This document shows positions 24,327 through 33,635 of a stretch of DNA of 64,000 bases, piece by piece. The number at the start of each line of letters is the position of its first letter. Positions within the stretch are counted from its first letter, which is position 1. The stretch is from Candidatus Cloacimonetes bacterium 4572_55. GTDB lineage: Bacteria > 4572-55. The translations under genes were made by a program, and so were the position numbers. The notes beneath the pieces are model-generated. The model saw only the letters and a program-made list of their open reading frames with translations, did no database searches and was not told the DNA's origin. Location: positions 62,001-126,000 of the forward strand of contig NBMB01000003.1 in assembly GCA_002084765.1 (NCBI GenBank). Direction: 5' to 3'.

Positions 24327-25181
24327 TCACAGCGGGGCAGAGACTTGGCTCCTCCTCCCGGACGCGATTTCGGCGAGTTTTCTGACATGTTCCATGCGCA
24401 CGCGTGACGAGCCGATCCTTAGATATGGAGTCCGACTTCCGTGCCAGTCCGATCCGCCGGTAGGAATCAAGCCATACTTATCCGCCAACCCGCGATAATA
24501 GGCTTCGCATCCCAACTGTCGGTGCCTGGTGTGATAGACTTCCAATCCGTCTAAGCCGCCCCGACTCGCAAGATACGAGATGATCCCGTCATTTCCCATA
24601 GTCACGGGATGAGCCAAAACAGCCACGCCGCCCGCCCGATGAATCAGATCAATAGAAGTCTCCGGGGCAATTTTTTTCTTAAGGACATAAGCTGGCGCGT
24701 CCGATCCGATATATTTGCTGAAAGCCGCTTGAAAATTTTGGACAAAACCGTTTTGCAGAATCGCCTGCGCAACATGAGGTCTGCCGATCACGCCGTTGTT
24801 GGCAATCTCCAACACGTGATCAAAAGTGATGGACACGCCCATATTATTCAATTTTTCGACCATTTTCATGCCGCGTCGGTTCCGAATTTCTCGAAACTCA
24901 TGGCAATAATCGACGATCTCCGGGTGTTCATGGTCGATAAAATATCCCAACACATGCACGTCGATTTTTCCATAGTAGCTACTCATCTCAATGCCCGGAA
25001 TCACCTGCAAATTATATTTTCCAGAAAGCTTAAGAGCCTCCGGTATCCCGTCCATGCAGTCGTGATCTGTGATAGCGATCGCTATAAGATCGGTTTTCCG
25101 CGCCTCTTGCAACAGCTCTTCCACGCTGGCATCGCCGTCCGAGTGTTCTGTGTGGAGATGCAGGTCTGCGTATTCGTCCAT
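24327..25181 (-). CDS. PHP-domain phosphoesterase (RNase AM/YciV-like)
   Basis: 284 residues. The PHP domain metal ligands are visible: DLHLHTEHSDGD at the N-terminus, AITDHDCMDGI, IPGIEMSSYYGKIDVHVLGY, GRPHVAQ, VAVLAHP and GGSDWHG. YciV/RnnAM of E. coli trims the 5' ends of 23S, 16S and 5S rRNA and hydrolyses 3',5'-nucleoside bisphosphates; that activity is inferred from family membership only. It starts 28 bp after the preceding lipoprotein gene and is followed by the NYN nuclease gene. Confidence 0.9.
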   Translation of the reverse strand: MDEYADLHLHTEHSDGDASVEELLQEARKTDLIAIAITDHDCMDGIPEALKLSGKYNLQVIPGIEMSSYYGKIDVHVLGYFIDHEHPEIVDYCHEFREIRNRRGMKMVEKLNNMGVSITFDHVLEIANNGVIGRPHVAQAILQNGFVQNFQAAFSKYIGSDAPAYVLKKKIAPETSIDLIHRAGGVAVLAHPVTMGNDGIISYLASRGGLDGLEVYHTRHRQLGCEAYYRGLADKYGLIPTGGSDWHGSRTPYLRIGSSRVRMEHVRKLAEIASGRRSQVSAPL

Positions 25182-25209
25182 ATATTCCTCGATTGTCGCT
25201 TAATTTCGC

Positions 25210-25899
25210 TTAATTTTGAAGGGCGACCTGGACGCCGTCTCCTGACCTCGCCCAAAATCCAAAAGTTTCAAAAGGGTTTTTATCAAGTTCCGGCAATCGA
25301 TCGCTGCCGTTGAGCGAGACTACGGATATATCCATGCGCCCTTCTCGCAAGACCGACGACGGAACCATATGGAAAGTCGAGGAGCCGTCGAGCGCGATGT
25401 AATACAAAATCTCACGGCTATTGGCGTCCTGAACCATGAGCGCGTAGTGCTCTGCGTACCCGCCTATCTCCCAAATCACAGGAATATTTTCGTCGGGACT
25501 CAGTCGGGCATTGTGATTTGGCGCGGTGACATTCGGCGGAGTAGGGATCGTCGCGGTCATGGTTCTTTCCTCGCCTCGTGCAGATACGCGCAGAGTTGCC
25601 AGATGACCGGGGAAACGGATCACCGGCGGACCCTCGGGGAAATGATACGAAAGAGAGTTTGTATCATACATCAGCGCAATGTCGTCAAACAGAACCTCAG
25701 CGTTGTCGATTGTCCCATCATCGTCGTACACCCAGATTGAAACGTCGATGAATCGGCTGCCAATATGGTGGTAATTGACAATGCCCATAATCGATACAAC
25801 GCTCGGTTGTATACCTATTGCCAGATTTTCAATCTCGTCGTCGCAGCTCATAATAAGAGTAGATATGAGCCAAATAATCAAATATGGGAATTTTTTCAT
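25210..25899 (-). CDS. Hypothetical lipoprotein
   Basis: 229 residues from ATG at 25899 (GGGAG 5 nt upstream); a longer frame starts inside an 8-bp tandem repeat at 25920 and is not preferred. The signal peptide ends in LIMSCDDE, a plausible lipobox. The rest is beta-rich with Ig-like spacing (VSIMGIVNYHHIGSRFIDVS, IPVIWEIGGYAEHYALMVQD), perhaps two beta-sandwich domains. No catalytic motif. It sits between the flavin dehydrogenase pair and the PHP phosphoesterase. Function unknown. Confidence 0.7.
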   Translation of the reverse strand: MKKFPYLIIWLISTLIMSCDDEIENLAIGIQPSVVSIMGIVNYHHIGSRFIDVSIWVYDDDGTIDNAEVLFDDIALMYDTNSLSYHFPEGPPVIRFPGHLATLRVSARGEERTMTATIPTPPNVTAPNHNARLSPDENIPVIWEIGGYAEHYALMVQDANSREILYYIALDGSSTFHMVPSSVLREGRMDISVVSLNGSDRLPELDKNPFETFGFWARSGDGVQVALQN

Positions 25900-25912
25900 A
25901 AATCTCCCTTTT

Positions 25913-25936
25913 ATTAACATATTAACATATTAACAT
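25913..25936. repeat. 8-bp tandem repeat, 3 copies
   Basis: ATTAACAT is repeated three times in perfect register between the DAO-family gene and the lipoprotein gene. It creates an upstream in-frame ATG for the lipoprotein gene. Confidence 0.8.
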
Positions 25937-25940
25937 ATCA

Positions 25941-27089
25941 TTATTTCAATATTTCATCGCCTCTAAAGCTCCGATATAGCGTCAATTGATCCAGAATTTC
26001 GTTGTATTGATCGGTTTTGTCCACAATGATCTCCGCCAACATTTCGCCTAACCCGGGACCGATCATAAAACCTTGCCCGCACATGCCGACCGTAAGCAGC
26101 AGGTTGTCGATCTCTTTCGGGAACGACACGATCGGAAAACCGTCCGGCGTCATGGGATATAGCCCTCTCCATGTTCGACGCACCCGCAGATTGCGCAAAC
26201 GGGGGTAGAGGTTGACCATACGTTTGATCACCATAGGTAAAAATATGGAGGAGCTATCCGTATCCAATCCGGGAATCTTCGGGTTCAGCGTGATGCAGAA
26301 GACGACTTGACCCTCTTTGTTTTGATAAAAATAATAATTTGCCGATCCCTTTTCGGGTCGAATATCCACGATCATGGGCTTAAGGAAAGGCTTGACCGGC
26401 TCGGTAATTCCCGCCTCATGCGAGTCGGGATAGACAGGGATATTCAGACCGATCATTTTTTCGATCTTACGGGCATGCGCTCCGGATGCGTCTACGATGA
26501 GACCAGCCTGATACCGATTTTTATGGGTCACGACCTCCTCGATACGCGATCCGTTGCGCCTTAGCGAGAGGACCTCCTCTTTAAAATAAAAATCGACTCC
26601 CGCGTTTAACGCCAACATATAGTACGCGTCCGCCATTTTCAGAGGGCTGGCAGACCCGTCTCCAGACGAATACGTCCCACCGCGCAGTCCCTCTCTGTTG
26701 ATGCCCGGAGCCAATTCTCGGATAGCGTCCGGCGTGATCCAATCGATATTGAGACCATATTGTTTTTGTATCTTCAACAACTTCTTCAACTTGGTTTCAT
26801 GTTGTTCGGTATAAATTGGATAGAGATAGCCCCCTTCCAACCAATCGACGTCGATTCCATGCTCCTCCTTCATGCGTCGGACAATATCGATTGTCCGCTG
26901 ACAAACCCAAATCTTAGCCGGATCCGAGTGCGTGGCGCGAATCCCGCCGATTGCCGACCGATTCTGTCCCCGTCCGACCGACGCTTCCTTCTCGATTACC
27001 GCGGTCTCGACTCCTTTTTTAGTTAGATAATAGCTCAGCGGCGTTCCAATACTGCCCGCGCCGATAATTACCACGTCGTATTTTTTCAT
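25941..27089 (-). CDS. DAO-family FAD-dependent dehydrogenase, catalytic subunit
   Basis: 382 residues. The N-terminal FAD-binding motif is VVIIGAGSIGTPLSYYLTKK, followed by GRGQNRSAIGGIRATHSDP. The C-terminal flavin loop is RRTWRGLYPMTPDGFPIVS with GMCGQGFMIGPGLGEMLA. This is the glycine oxidase/sarcosine oxidase-beta/PDH-beta class, which oxidises secondary or D-amino acids. Its start overlaps the stop of the multi-cofactor subunit by one base (TAATG), implying coupled translation and a complex resembling sarcosine oxidase, hydrogen cyanide synthase HcnC or archaeal proline dehydrogenase. The substrate cannot be read from the sequence. Confidence 0.9.
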   Translation of the reverse strand: MKKYDVVIIGAGSIGTPLSYYLTKKGVETAVIEKEASVGRGQNRSAIGGIRATHSDPAKIWVCQRTIDIVRRMKEEHGIDVDWLEGGYLYPIYTEQHETKLKKLLKIQKQYGLNIDWITPDAIRELAPGINREGLRGGTYSSGDGSASPLKMADAYYMLALNAGVDFYFKEEVLSLRRNGSRIEEVVTHKNRYQAGLIVDASGAHARKIEKMIGLNIPVYPDSHEAGITEPVKPFLKPMIVDIRPEKGSANYYFYQNKEGQVVFCITLNPKIPGLDTDSSSIFLPMVIKRMVNLYPRLRNLRVRRTWRGLYPMTPDGFPIVSFPKEIDNLLLTVGMCGQGFMIGPGLGEMLAEIIVDKTDQYNEILDQLTLYRSFRGDEILK

Positions 27090-29158
27090 TATTCCCCCTG
27101 TTTCTCGTTGATAATTGCATACATCGGAACCTCCACACTCAATGGTCTCTTTGTCCCATGTGCGACCTCACTCCAATTCACGCCCGCCATTCCGAAAACA
27201 CGAGGCAGAAGTATTGAGCAGGTCTTACCGCCGCATGCCCCCATGCCGACTCGTATTTTTTTCAATTGGTTGACATCGCTCACATGATGTTTTTTGATAT
27301 AATCAACAATTTCTTTGACCGGAACCATCTCGCATTGACAGACTGTTGAATGATCGGGAGCATAATCGAAATTCGGTTCAGGCAAGGGATGCGCACCGGA
27401 TGGGCGTTGCACTTGAATACCCGCGATTTTTGTCGCATTTTTCAGAGAGGCTCGGACTCTGATCAGGCGCGTCTTATGCTTTTTATTATACTGGATCTTC
27501 AGCGTCTCCCCCATCTCCAGAAAATCGCCTTCTTGACTCATAAGCGGGATTTTTTCGCCAACCTCGAAGTCTGGAATAAATTCGTGTGGGATCAGGACTT
27601 CAGCCCATTGGTCGTCAATCTTGCGAGCCAATGTGATCGCCAATCCGGGACAGATCAGGACGCATTTCTGACAACCGGTGCATTCATTTTCAAATATAGG
27701 AATGTCCATGATATTGCCCAACTTCGGATTCAGCCGTATCGAATCGACAGGGCAGACCGACGTGCAAGGGTTGCACGGAATCTCTTCATTGCAAAAGATA
27801 ATGGGACGGAAATTTTTGGTTAAGACGATTTCTTGAGATGGAAAAATCTGACCGGGGCGGCTCTTGAGAATTTTTGCCTTCTCCGAAAAACTGTTGTCGA
27901 TACGCACCTCTTTCCCCATTTTTTTTGCCATCTTTAGACCTGCGATTTTCCCTCCAAACATGGCTGAGGAGGCTTCTGCGATCTCGTTGGCGTCACCCGC
28001 TTTCATGACAGTAAATCCAAATTTTTTCGCCATATCGTAGAATTCATCCACAGGACTGAGACCCACAGCAATCAGCAACGTGTCGACTTCAAATGTTTTT
28101 GCGGTCTCCAATAGCGGCTGAAAATTTTTGTCGATCCGTGCGATAGTGACCCGCTCGACCTTACTGTCTCCTTCTGCAGAGACAATGGTATGACCGAGAT
28201 AGATCGGGGTTCCCATGCGTTTGATCTTGTCAACATGAACCTTATAGCCAGACGCGCTGTCCAGAATCTCGCAGATACCCACAGCATCGATACCAGCTTG
28301 CAACGCGTGATACGCCGCGATCAATCCCACATTTCCGCTGCCAACGATAAACACCCGATCCGACGATTTGATCAAATCTCGGTTGACTAAAGTTTGGAAA
28401 GCCCCCGCGCCGTATACTCCAGGAAGTTGGTTTCCCGGAAAAATCAGAGACTTCTCTCTCGCCCCAGCAGAGACGATCATGCCCTCAAAATCCACAATAG
28501 CGTAGTTTTTATTTCTTATAAATAGACCCGCTCTTCGATCTTTATAGATTGCCGCGACAGATGTATCTGTCAGAATCGTCGCGTTTTCATACGAGCGTAA
28601 CTCCTTCTCCAGTAAAACCGCAATATCAACGCCTCTGGTACCCGCGTAACAATCCGCTATAGAACCAAAAAATTTATGGGTCTGTAACAGCAATTTTCCG
28701 CCCAGGTTTTCTTTATCGTCGATCAGAAGCACGGAAAAATCCAGCTTAGCGAGTTCGATCGCTGCGGTCAGCCCAGAAGGTCCGCCTCCAACGACCAACA
28801 CATCGCAGGATATTTCCTTTTTTTCATAATGGCGCAGAGGGCGATCGTCTGCCGGAAGCTCGGGTCTGTGGCGCATCACGCGGACGTCTATGCCCGGCTT
28901 GAGAGGAGTCACGCAGGATTTGAGCGGGAAACCGTCGATAATCAGGGTGCAATGCCCGCACTGACCATTGGCGCAGTAGATACCCTGTGGCGCGTCGCCC
29001 CGCTCATGAACGGCAAACGTCTTGATTCCATTGGCGATCAGCGCGGAGGAGACCGGCTCGCCTTCATATCCATACATGACGACGCCGTTGTATGTAAATG
29101 CGACCTTTTCTCGATCTTCAGCGGGAAGTATGGGATGTTTCTCTATCCGTTTCATCAT
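27089..29158 (-). CDS. Multi-cofactor FAD/NAD(P) and iron-sulfur subunit of an amine dehydrogenase
   Basis: 689 residues, a fusion. A 2Fe-2S ferredoxin domain (about 15-95, Cys 62, 67, 70 and 82) as in SoxA/HcnA N-termini; a two-dinucleotide FAD/NAD(P) oxidoreductase (about 115-440, VLVVGGGPSGLTAAIELAK and VFIVGSGNVGLIAAYHALQ); a ferredoxin insert with two Cys clusters (C-x5-C-x2-C-x3-CP and C-x2-C-x2-C-x3-CP, about 455-515); and a BFD-type 2Fe-2S domain (about 610-660, CQCEM with ACGGKTC). In related archaeal PDH/HCN-synthase-type enzymes these parts are usually separate small subunits. Electrons from the DAO subunit would pass through this chain. The acceptor is unknown. AAGGA precedes the start. 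Confidence 0.88.
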   Translation of the reverse strand: MMKRIEKHPILPAEDREKVAFTYNGVVMYGYEGEPVSSALIANGIKTFAVHERGDAPQGIYCANGQCGHCTLIIDGFPLKSCVTPLKPGIDVRVMRHRPELPADDRPLRHYEKKEISCDVLVVGGGPSGLTAAIELAKLDFSVLLIDDKENLGGKLLLQTHKFFGSIADCYAGTRGVDIAVLLEKELRSYENATILTDTSVAAIYKDRRAGLFIRNKNYAIVDFEGMIVSAGAREKSLIFPGNQLPGVYGAGAFQTLVNRDLIKSSDRVFIVGSGNVGLIAAYHALQAGIDAVGICEILDSASGYKVHVDKIKRMGTPIYLGHTIVSAEGDSKVERVTIARIDKNFQPLLETAKTFEVDTLLIAVGLSPVDEFYDMAKKFGFTVMKAGDANEIAEASSAMFGGKIAGLKMAKKMGKEVRIDNSFSEKAKILKSRPGQIFPSQEIVLTKNFRPIIFCNEEIPCNPCTSVCPVDSIRLNPKLGNIMDIPIFENECTGCQKCVLICPGLAITLARKIDDQWAEVLIPHEFIPDFEVGEKIPLMSQEGDFLEMGETLKIQYNKKHKTRLIRVRASLKNATKIAGIQVQRPSGAHPLPEPNFDYAPDHSTVCQCEMVPVKEIVDYIKKHHVSDVNQLKKIRVGMGACGGKTCSILLPRVFGMAGVNWSEVAHGTKRPLSVEVPMYAIINEKQGE

Positions 29159-29186
29159 AGTCCTTTCTTAATCAATTACGAATTGT

Positions 29187-29326
29187 CGAATAAGTTGTCC
29201 GCAGATTACGCGGATTACGCAGAAAGTGGATCGAACTCCGTGGCGACGAATAAGTTGTCCGCAGATTACGCGGATTACGCAGAAAATTGTCAATTCCTAA
29301 TCCGCGTAATCTGCGGATCGAACTCT
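29187..29326. repeat. Composite dispersed repeat: 39-bp direct repeat plus inverted copy
   Basis: Identical 39-bp segments lie at 29187-29225 and 29247-29285 (period 60 bp), each containing CCGCAGATTACGCGGATTAC. An inverted copy at 29299-29320 (TAATCCGCGTAATCTGCGGA) is followed by the flank TCGAACTC, which also follows the first direct copy. The inverted copy overlaps the end of selB and supplies its stop codon. Two repeats with one period do not make a CRISPR array. Confidence 0.9.
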
Positions 29327-31219
29327 CTCGCCACATAATCGGATTCCTTTTTTTCTGACATTTTCCTCGCGTCGTGTATAGTTTTCTTGATCCAGAAATT
29401 CGAGAATAGGGATCGAATATTTACGGCTGACACCCAATTGATCCCGAAAATCCGGTACCCCAATAGCATCTTTCTGTTGAAAACAGTTGTCCAAAAATCG
29501 CAAAATTTTATCCAGGGTCTCTCTCGCGATGATCATAGATCGATTGATCCGCACCAACTCGCGCTTTTCTATTAAATAATGGACGATCTCCGGGTCAACT
29601 TGAAAGGGAATCTGATCTATCAAGGGCGGAGTCATACCAGCTTGCTTATAAAAAGAGTGCAGTTCGTCGCACTTTTGGCGATTCTCATAGGACAAAACCA
29701 CCTGGAAATCCGCGATAGCTACCCGGCTCCCATCGATTTTGATAAGACCATCATCCGATAATTCTTTTGGAATCAGGTAAAAAATCGATTCTGGGAGTTC
29801 AGGTGGAAGCGCGTTCCGAATCTCCAAAAGAGGCGCGTTTGCTTGGAGCGAACGTTTTTTATGATAGGATTTCAGATGGCTTAGAAACAGGTTTTGAAGC
29901 TCCTCAAACCATTTTTTATGAACCGCTTGACCGTCCTCGCCGACAATAAGGAGGTCCGTTTGCCGAAGTTCTTCCTGCAAACGAGAAGGATTCAGAGTGA
30001 AACGATCCCCAAATTCCGCCAAACGGATCCCCCGAAATTTTTTCTTAAACGCCAACAGTGCCATTGCATTCATATATTTTTTATTTTCGATTAAATTAAG
30101 ATATTTGATTATTTCCTTTTGGAAGCGTTTTTGCTTCGGCGGATGCACATCCAATACCTCTCCGCCAGCAATTGTAATCATCGGCGAATATTGCCGGATC
30201 ACAAATCGGTCGCCGCGCGCCACAACAATCGGACTCTCCAAACGGATCTGAGCCAGCGCGTTTTGCCCAGCAATCAATTCATCCTGTTCAAATAGAGTAA
30301 TATTGCCGAGGATAGACGTTGTCCCTTGATGAAAATGCACCTTTTGCCGCTGTTTGATTCGATTTTTTAGACTTTTGACCGCATTCAACCGCACGTCGAT
30401 CATATATGTAGGGATAAATTGACCTTTCTCCACCACTGCGTCTCCCCCATTGATTTTATCTCTATCGACTCCTTGCAACGCCAGCGCGGTCCTTTGTCCT
30501 GCGACCGCGATCGTTGCATCACGATCATGAACTTGGATATTGCGCGTCTTGCACCGGATATTGGAGGGCAGAATCTCTATCATATCGCCGGTGCGGATCG
30601 AGCCTGACCAGAGCGTGCCTGTGACGACCGTGCCAATGCCCTGCACGGAAAAAACCCGGTCGATTGGCAAACGCGCATAACCGGCTGAGGATTTTGGCGG
30701 CACATGTTGAGCGATCCGGTCTATTTCAGAAATCAATTGATCCAAGCCGCTTTTTTCAGTCGATGAGACATGCACGATCTGCGCGTCTTGTAGAAATGAG
30801 CCTTGTAAAAAATCGCTCAAATCCTCTTGAACAAGCTCCATCCACTCCTCGTCCACCATATCGATTTTCGTCAGAACCACAACGCCTCGTCGCACTCCCA
30901 ACAATTGCACGATCTCCAGGTGTTCGACAGTTTGGGGCATGACCCCCTCGTCAGCCGCGACGACAAATAGGATGAGATCGACTCCGGCAACGCCGGCGAG
31001 CATATTGCGGACGAATTTTTCATGTCCAGGCACGTCGATAATCCCGGCTTGAGTGCCGGAAGGTAAAATCAATTCCGTGAAACCCAGGACAATAGAAATT
31101 CCTCGATCCCTCTCCTCCTGAAGCCTGTCCGTATTTACGCCGGTCAACGCCTGAATCAGCGCGGTCTTTCCGTGATCAATATGCCCGGCAGTGCCAATAA
31201 TGATATGCTTGTTCGCCAT
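29297..31219 (-). CDS. selB: Selenocysteine-specific elongation factor
   Basis: 640 residues from ATG at 31219, preferred over an in-frame TTG further upstream. GTPase domain at the N-terminus: [40 protein letters not shown] and TKID. Domains 2 and 3 reach to about 345. The C-terminal winged-helix domains bind the SECIS RNA and end at about [19 protein letters not shown]. The last residues (RSADYAD) are encoded by an intergenic repeat that provides the TAG stop. SelB brings Sec-tRNA to UGA codons. selA, selC and selD are not in the window, nor did I recognise a selenoprotein. Confidence 0.95.
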   Translation of the reverse strand: MANKHIIIGTAGHIDHGKTALIQALTGVNTDRLQEERDRGISIVLGFTELILPSGTQAGIIDVPGHEKFVRNMLAGVAGVDLILFVVAADEGVMPQTVEHLEIVQLLGVRRGVVVLTKIDMVDEEWMELVQEDLSDFLQGSFLQDAQIVHVSSTEKSGLDQLISEIDRIAQHVPPKSSAGYARLPIDRVFSVQGIGTVVTGTLWSGSIRTGDMIEILPSNIRCKTRNIQVHDRDATIAVAGQRTALALQGVDRDKINGGDAVVEKGQFIPTYMIDVRLNAVKSLKNRIKQRQKVHFHQGTTSILGNITLFEQDELIAGQNALAQIRLESPIVVARGDRFVIRQYSPMITIAGGEVLDVHPPKQKRFQKEIIKYLNLIENKKYMNAMALLAFKKKFRGIRLAEFGDRFTLNPSRLQEELRQTDLLIVGEDGQAVHKKWFEELQNLFLSHLKSYHKKRSLQANAPLLEIRNALPPELPESIFYLIPKELSDDGLIKIDGSRVAIADFQVVLSYENRQKCDELHSFYKQAGMTPPLIDQIPFQVDPEIVHYLIEKRELVRINRSMIIARETLDKILRFLDNCFQQKDAIGVPDFRDQLGVSRKYSIPILEFLDQENYTRREENVRKKGIRLCGERVRSADYAD

Positions 31220-31265
31220 GATTGCAATCCCCTTTGTCAAATATGACGCGTCTCGGCTTTTTCGT

Positions 31266-31294
31266 TTGACAATTTACGGGTGAAACAATATACT
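31266..31294 (+). promoter_or_regulatory. Sigma-70-type promoter of the ftsE-led operon
   Basis: TTGACA (31266-31271) and TATACT (31289-31294) with 17 bp spacing. Transcription would start near 31301, about 100 nt before ftsE. The leader contains an 8-bp hairpin (AGTTCTCC at 31303-31310 with GGAGAACT at 31326-31333), which could be attenuator-like but is weak. Confidence 0.75.
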
Positions 31295-31403
31295 TGTCTA
31301 TGAGTTCTCCGTCGAAAAATTTTTTGGAGAACTTTTGAGACTTTAATGGAAAAAAAAGCGAATGTCAATCTAAAATTGTTGAAATAAACCCATTCTGGAA
31401 CTA

Positions 31404-32069
31404 ATGATTCATTTTATTCACGTCGATAAATATTACGACCAGGATTGGCCCGTTTTAAAGGACATAAATTTCCATATTAAAAAGGGAGAATTTGTCTTTT
31501 TAACAGGACCAAGCGGCGCGGGAAAAAGCACGGTCTTAAACCTGATCATTATGCAACATCAGCCCACAAGTGGGAAGGTAGTTGTCGGTAAATACAACTC
31601 CCAGGTCATTCACGCGCGTCAAATTCCGATATTTCGCCGGACACTCGGAATTGTTTTTCAGGACTTTAAGCTCCTTACTGACCGGACTGTGTTTGAAAAC
31701 GTCGCTTTTGCCTTAGAGGTGACTGGAGCTTCTCGTCGGCAAATTTGGCGCAGATCGCTCGCTGTTCTGAATATGGTCGGATTGACCCACAAACGCAATG
31801 AAATGCCGCTACACCTATCCGGCGGCGAGCAACAACGGATCGCAATCGCTCGGGCAATCGTCAACGATCCATTTGTTCTGTTGGCTGACGAACCGACGGG
31901 AAATTTGGATCCGACCGTCTCGGATAAAGTGATGCAACTCCTGCTTAAAATTAACCGAATCGGGACCACTGTGATCATGGCGACACATGATTATCACTTG
32001 ATCGAAACATATCCATTTCGCACATTGGCTCTGGATAAGGGACGGTTGGTTGGTTCCGGCTCGATATAA
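31404..32069 (+). CDS. ftsE: FtsE-type ABC ATPase
   Basis: 221 residues, the usual FtsE length. Walker A GPSGAGKST, signature LSGGEQQRIAIARAI, Walker B VLLADEPTGNLDP, and the FtsE-like start MIHFIHVDKYYDQDWPVLKD. FtsEX regulates peptidoglycan hydrolases at the division septum. FtsX normally follows directly; here the next gene encodes a DUF4126 membrane protein instead, so FtsX must lie elsewhere or the ATPase serves another permease (LolD/MacB-type ATPases are close relatives). The ribosome-binding site is weak. Confidence 0.85.
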   Translation: MIHFIHVDKYYDQDWPVLKDINFHIKKGEFVFLTGPSGAGKSTVLNLIIMQHQPTSGKVVVGKYNSQVIHARQIPIFRRTLGIVFQDFKLLTDRTVFENVAFALEVTGASRRQIWRRSLAVLNMVGLTHKRNEMPLHLSGGEQQRIAIARAIVNDPFVLLADEPTGNLDPTVSDKVMQLLLKINRIGTTVIMATHDYHLIETYPFRTLALDKGRLVGSGSI

Positions 32070-32096
32070 ATATCGTAACAGAAAAAGAGATGAGTT

Positions 32097-33080
32097 ATGA
32101 ATCTGATACAAGCTTTGGGATTAAGCATGACCGCGGGACTGAGCGCGTTTCTGCCAATTTTTCTTATTGGGTGCATCTCCCGCTTTACGGACTGGATCAC
32201 ACTGCCGGAGAACTATCAATTCTTGCAATATGAAGGGGTTATCGCGGCTGCCGGTATCCTTGCTTTATTAGAATTTTTCGCGGATAAAATACCGGCGGTC
32301 GATCATTTTTGGGACGCCACACAGACATTTATCCGCCCTATTGCCGGAATCATCCTGGCTGTCGCGGCTGTCGGAGATGTGAATCCCGGATTCACCCTAT
32401 TTGCCGGAATTCTCGGAGGAGGCATGGCTGGAGCGGTTCACACATCAAAATCGACCGTGCGACTGATGTCCACATCCTCAACCGCGGGCATATTGAACCC
32501 GGTACTCAGTTTGGTTGAAGATGTTATGGCTTTTGTCGGTACGTTTCTCGCTTTATTTTCCCCATGGATAACGCTGATCGTCATTATCTTATTTTTCCTT
32601 TTTTTCATCTGGCTTCTCCCGAAATTCGGAGGATTTTTCATCTTTAGATTCAAGGTATTGCTTTCCTGGATAAGATGGAAATTGACCAAACCCATGATAA
32701 AAATGAAAGAAGGCTTGTATCGATACGGCGTCAGTTTATCGAAAATAGGGACTATCGAGAAAAATTTGGAACATAGTGAAACCGTCCAAACTGTAATTGG
32801 GGGACAGATTTGGCTGCAGAGACAAAAAAAAAATGTCTGGCTGGTGTGCACCTCAGAAAAATTATGGGTATTTGTTCGCGGATTGTTTGGCGGAAAGATT
32901 TGGTCATATCCATTGGACAACGTTGTCAATTGTCACGTGGAGCAAGGCATGACTGTGCAATATAACGTCACTGTTCCGGACCAGATGCTTTCATTTGAAT
33001 TTCTCAAAACGGCAACGCCTTATATAGCGCATTTGGATCAACTGATCTTAGACCAAGAAGCTCGGACTCGTCTTGTATAA
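32097..33080 (+). CDS. DUF4126 membrane protein
   Basis: 327 residues. The N-terminal part (about 1-185) has five or so membrane segments with small Gly/Ala-rich repeats (MTAGLSAFLPIFLIGCISRF, GIILAVAAVGDV, FAGILGGGMAGAVHTSKS), matching DUF4126. The C-terminal 130 residues are soluble and contain an unusual beta-rich stretch (VQTVIGGQIWLQRQKKNVWL) unlike typical DUF4126 proteins, which are shorter. AGAGA precedes the ATG. It follows ftsE by 27 bp in the same operon. Function unknown. Confidence 0.8.
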   Translation: MNLIQALGLSMTAGLSAFLPIFLIGCISRFTDWITLPENYQFLQYEGVIAAAGILALLEFFADKIPAVDHFWDATQTFIRPIAGIILAVAAVGDVNPGFTLFAGILGGGMAGAVHTSKSTVRLMSTSSTAGILNPVLSLVEDVMAFVGTFLALFSPWITLIVIILFFLFFIWLLPKFGGFFIFRFKVLLSWIRWKLTKPMIKMKEGLYRYGVSLSKIGTIEKNLEHSETVQTVIGGQIWLQRQKKNVWLVCTSEKLWVFVRGLFGGKIWSYPLDNVVNCHVEQGMTVQYNVTVPDQMLSFEFLKTATPYIAHLDQLILDQEARTRLV

Positions 33081-33130
33081 CTCAAAAATATTTTTGTATT
33101 TTTTTTGTATTATTAAAACAAAGGAAAAAT

Positions 33131-33631
33131 ATGCTGGATCAAGGGACTATGAGACAATTGGAAATGAAGTTTGATGAGAATTTAAACCGATGGGGCGAAA
33201 AATTTGACCGGAAAATCGACACTCTTTCGGAGGATTTTCATAATGTAAGAGGGAATGTTTCCCAGTTGGAAAAAAATATCCATGATCTTAAAAAGCGTGT
33301 CGGACAACTTGAATTGAAATTTGGCGCATTAAGTGCTAAAACTGAGAATAGTATCGAGGATATCCGTAAGATGCAAAAATCGATAGATATACTTGCAAAA
33401 TGGGTGATGGATGTTGAGAAAAAGCAAGAATCTTTTCGCCAGGAGATGCGGGAAAACTATAGACGATTGGCGACGATGCTGGAAAATGCGACCACAAACT
33501 ACAACCGTCTGAATCAGGAGCAGATCATGGGCGTCGAATGGAACAAACGTCAGGATAAACGGATAGATCAACATAATATTCAACTGGCTTTTCAAAACAA
33601 ACAGATCATTCAATTGGAAGGCGCAAAATAG
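33131..33631 (+). CDS. Coiled-coil protein
   Basis: 166 residues, nearly all predicted coiled coil (heptads such as VSQLEKNIHDLKKRVGQLEL). No signal peptide or membrane segment and no named domain. AAGGA is well placed before the ATG. It ends 4 bp before the DUF2723-TPR gene, so the two are likely translationally coupled. Function unknown; an adaptor or structural role is plausible. Confidence 0.75.
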   Translation: MLDQGTMRQLEMKFDENLNRWGEKFDRKIDTLSEDFHNVRGNVSQLEKNIHDLKKRVGQLELKFGALSAKTENSIEDIRKMQKSIDILAKWVMDVEKKQESFRQEMRENYRRLATMLENATTNYNRLNQEQIMGVEWNKRQDKRIDQHNIQLAFQNKQIIQLEGAK

Positions 33632-33635
33632 GCGT

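Noticed and set aside
29187-29285. Possible CRISPR array (repeated 39-bp units)
   Set aside because: Only two identical units, one 21-bp gap, an inverted third copy, and the same core scattered elsewhere; no cas genes.
28829-29338. Plus-strand frame with repeated KLSADYADYAE
   Set aside because: It is antisense to the dehydrogenase gene and its repeats come from the intergenic element, not a protein repeat.
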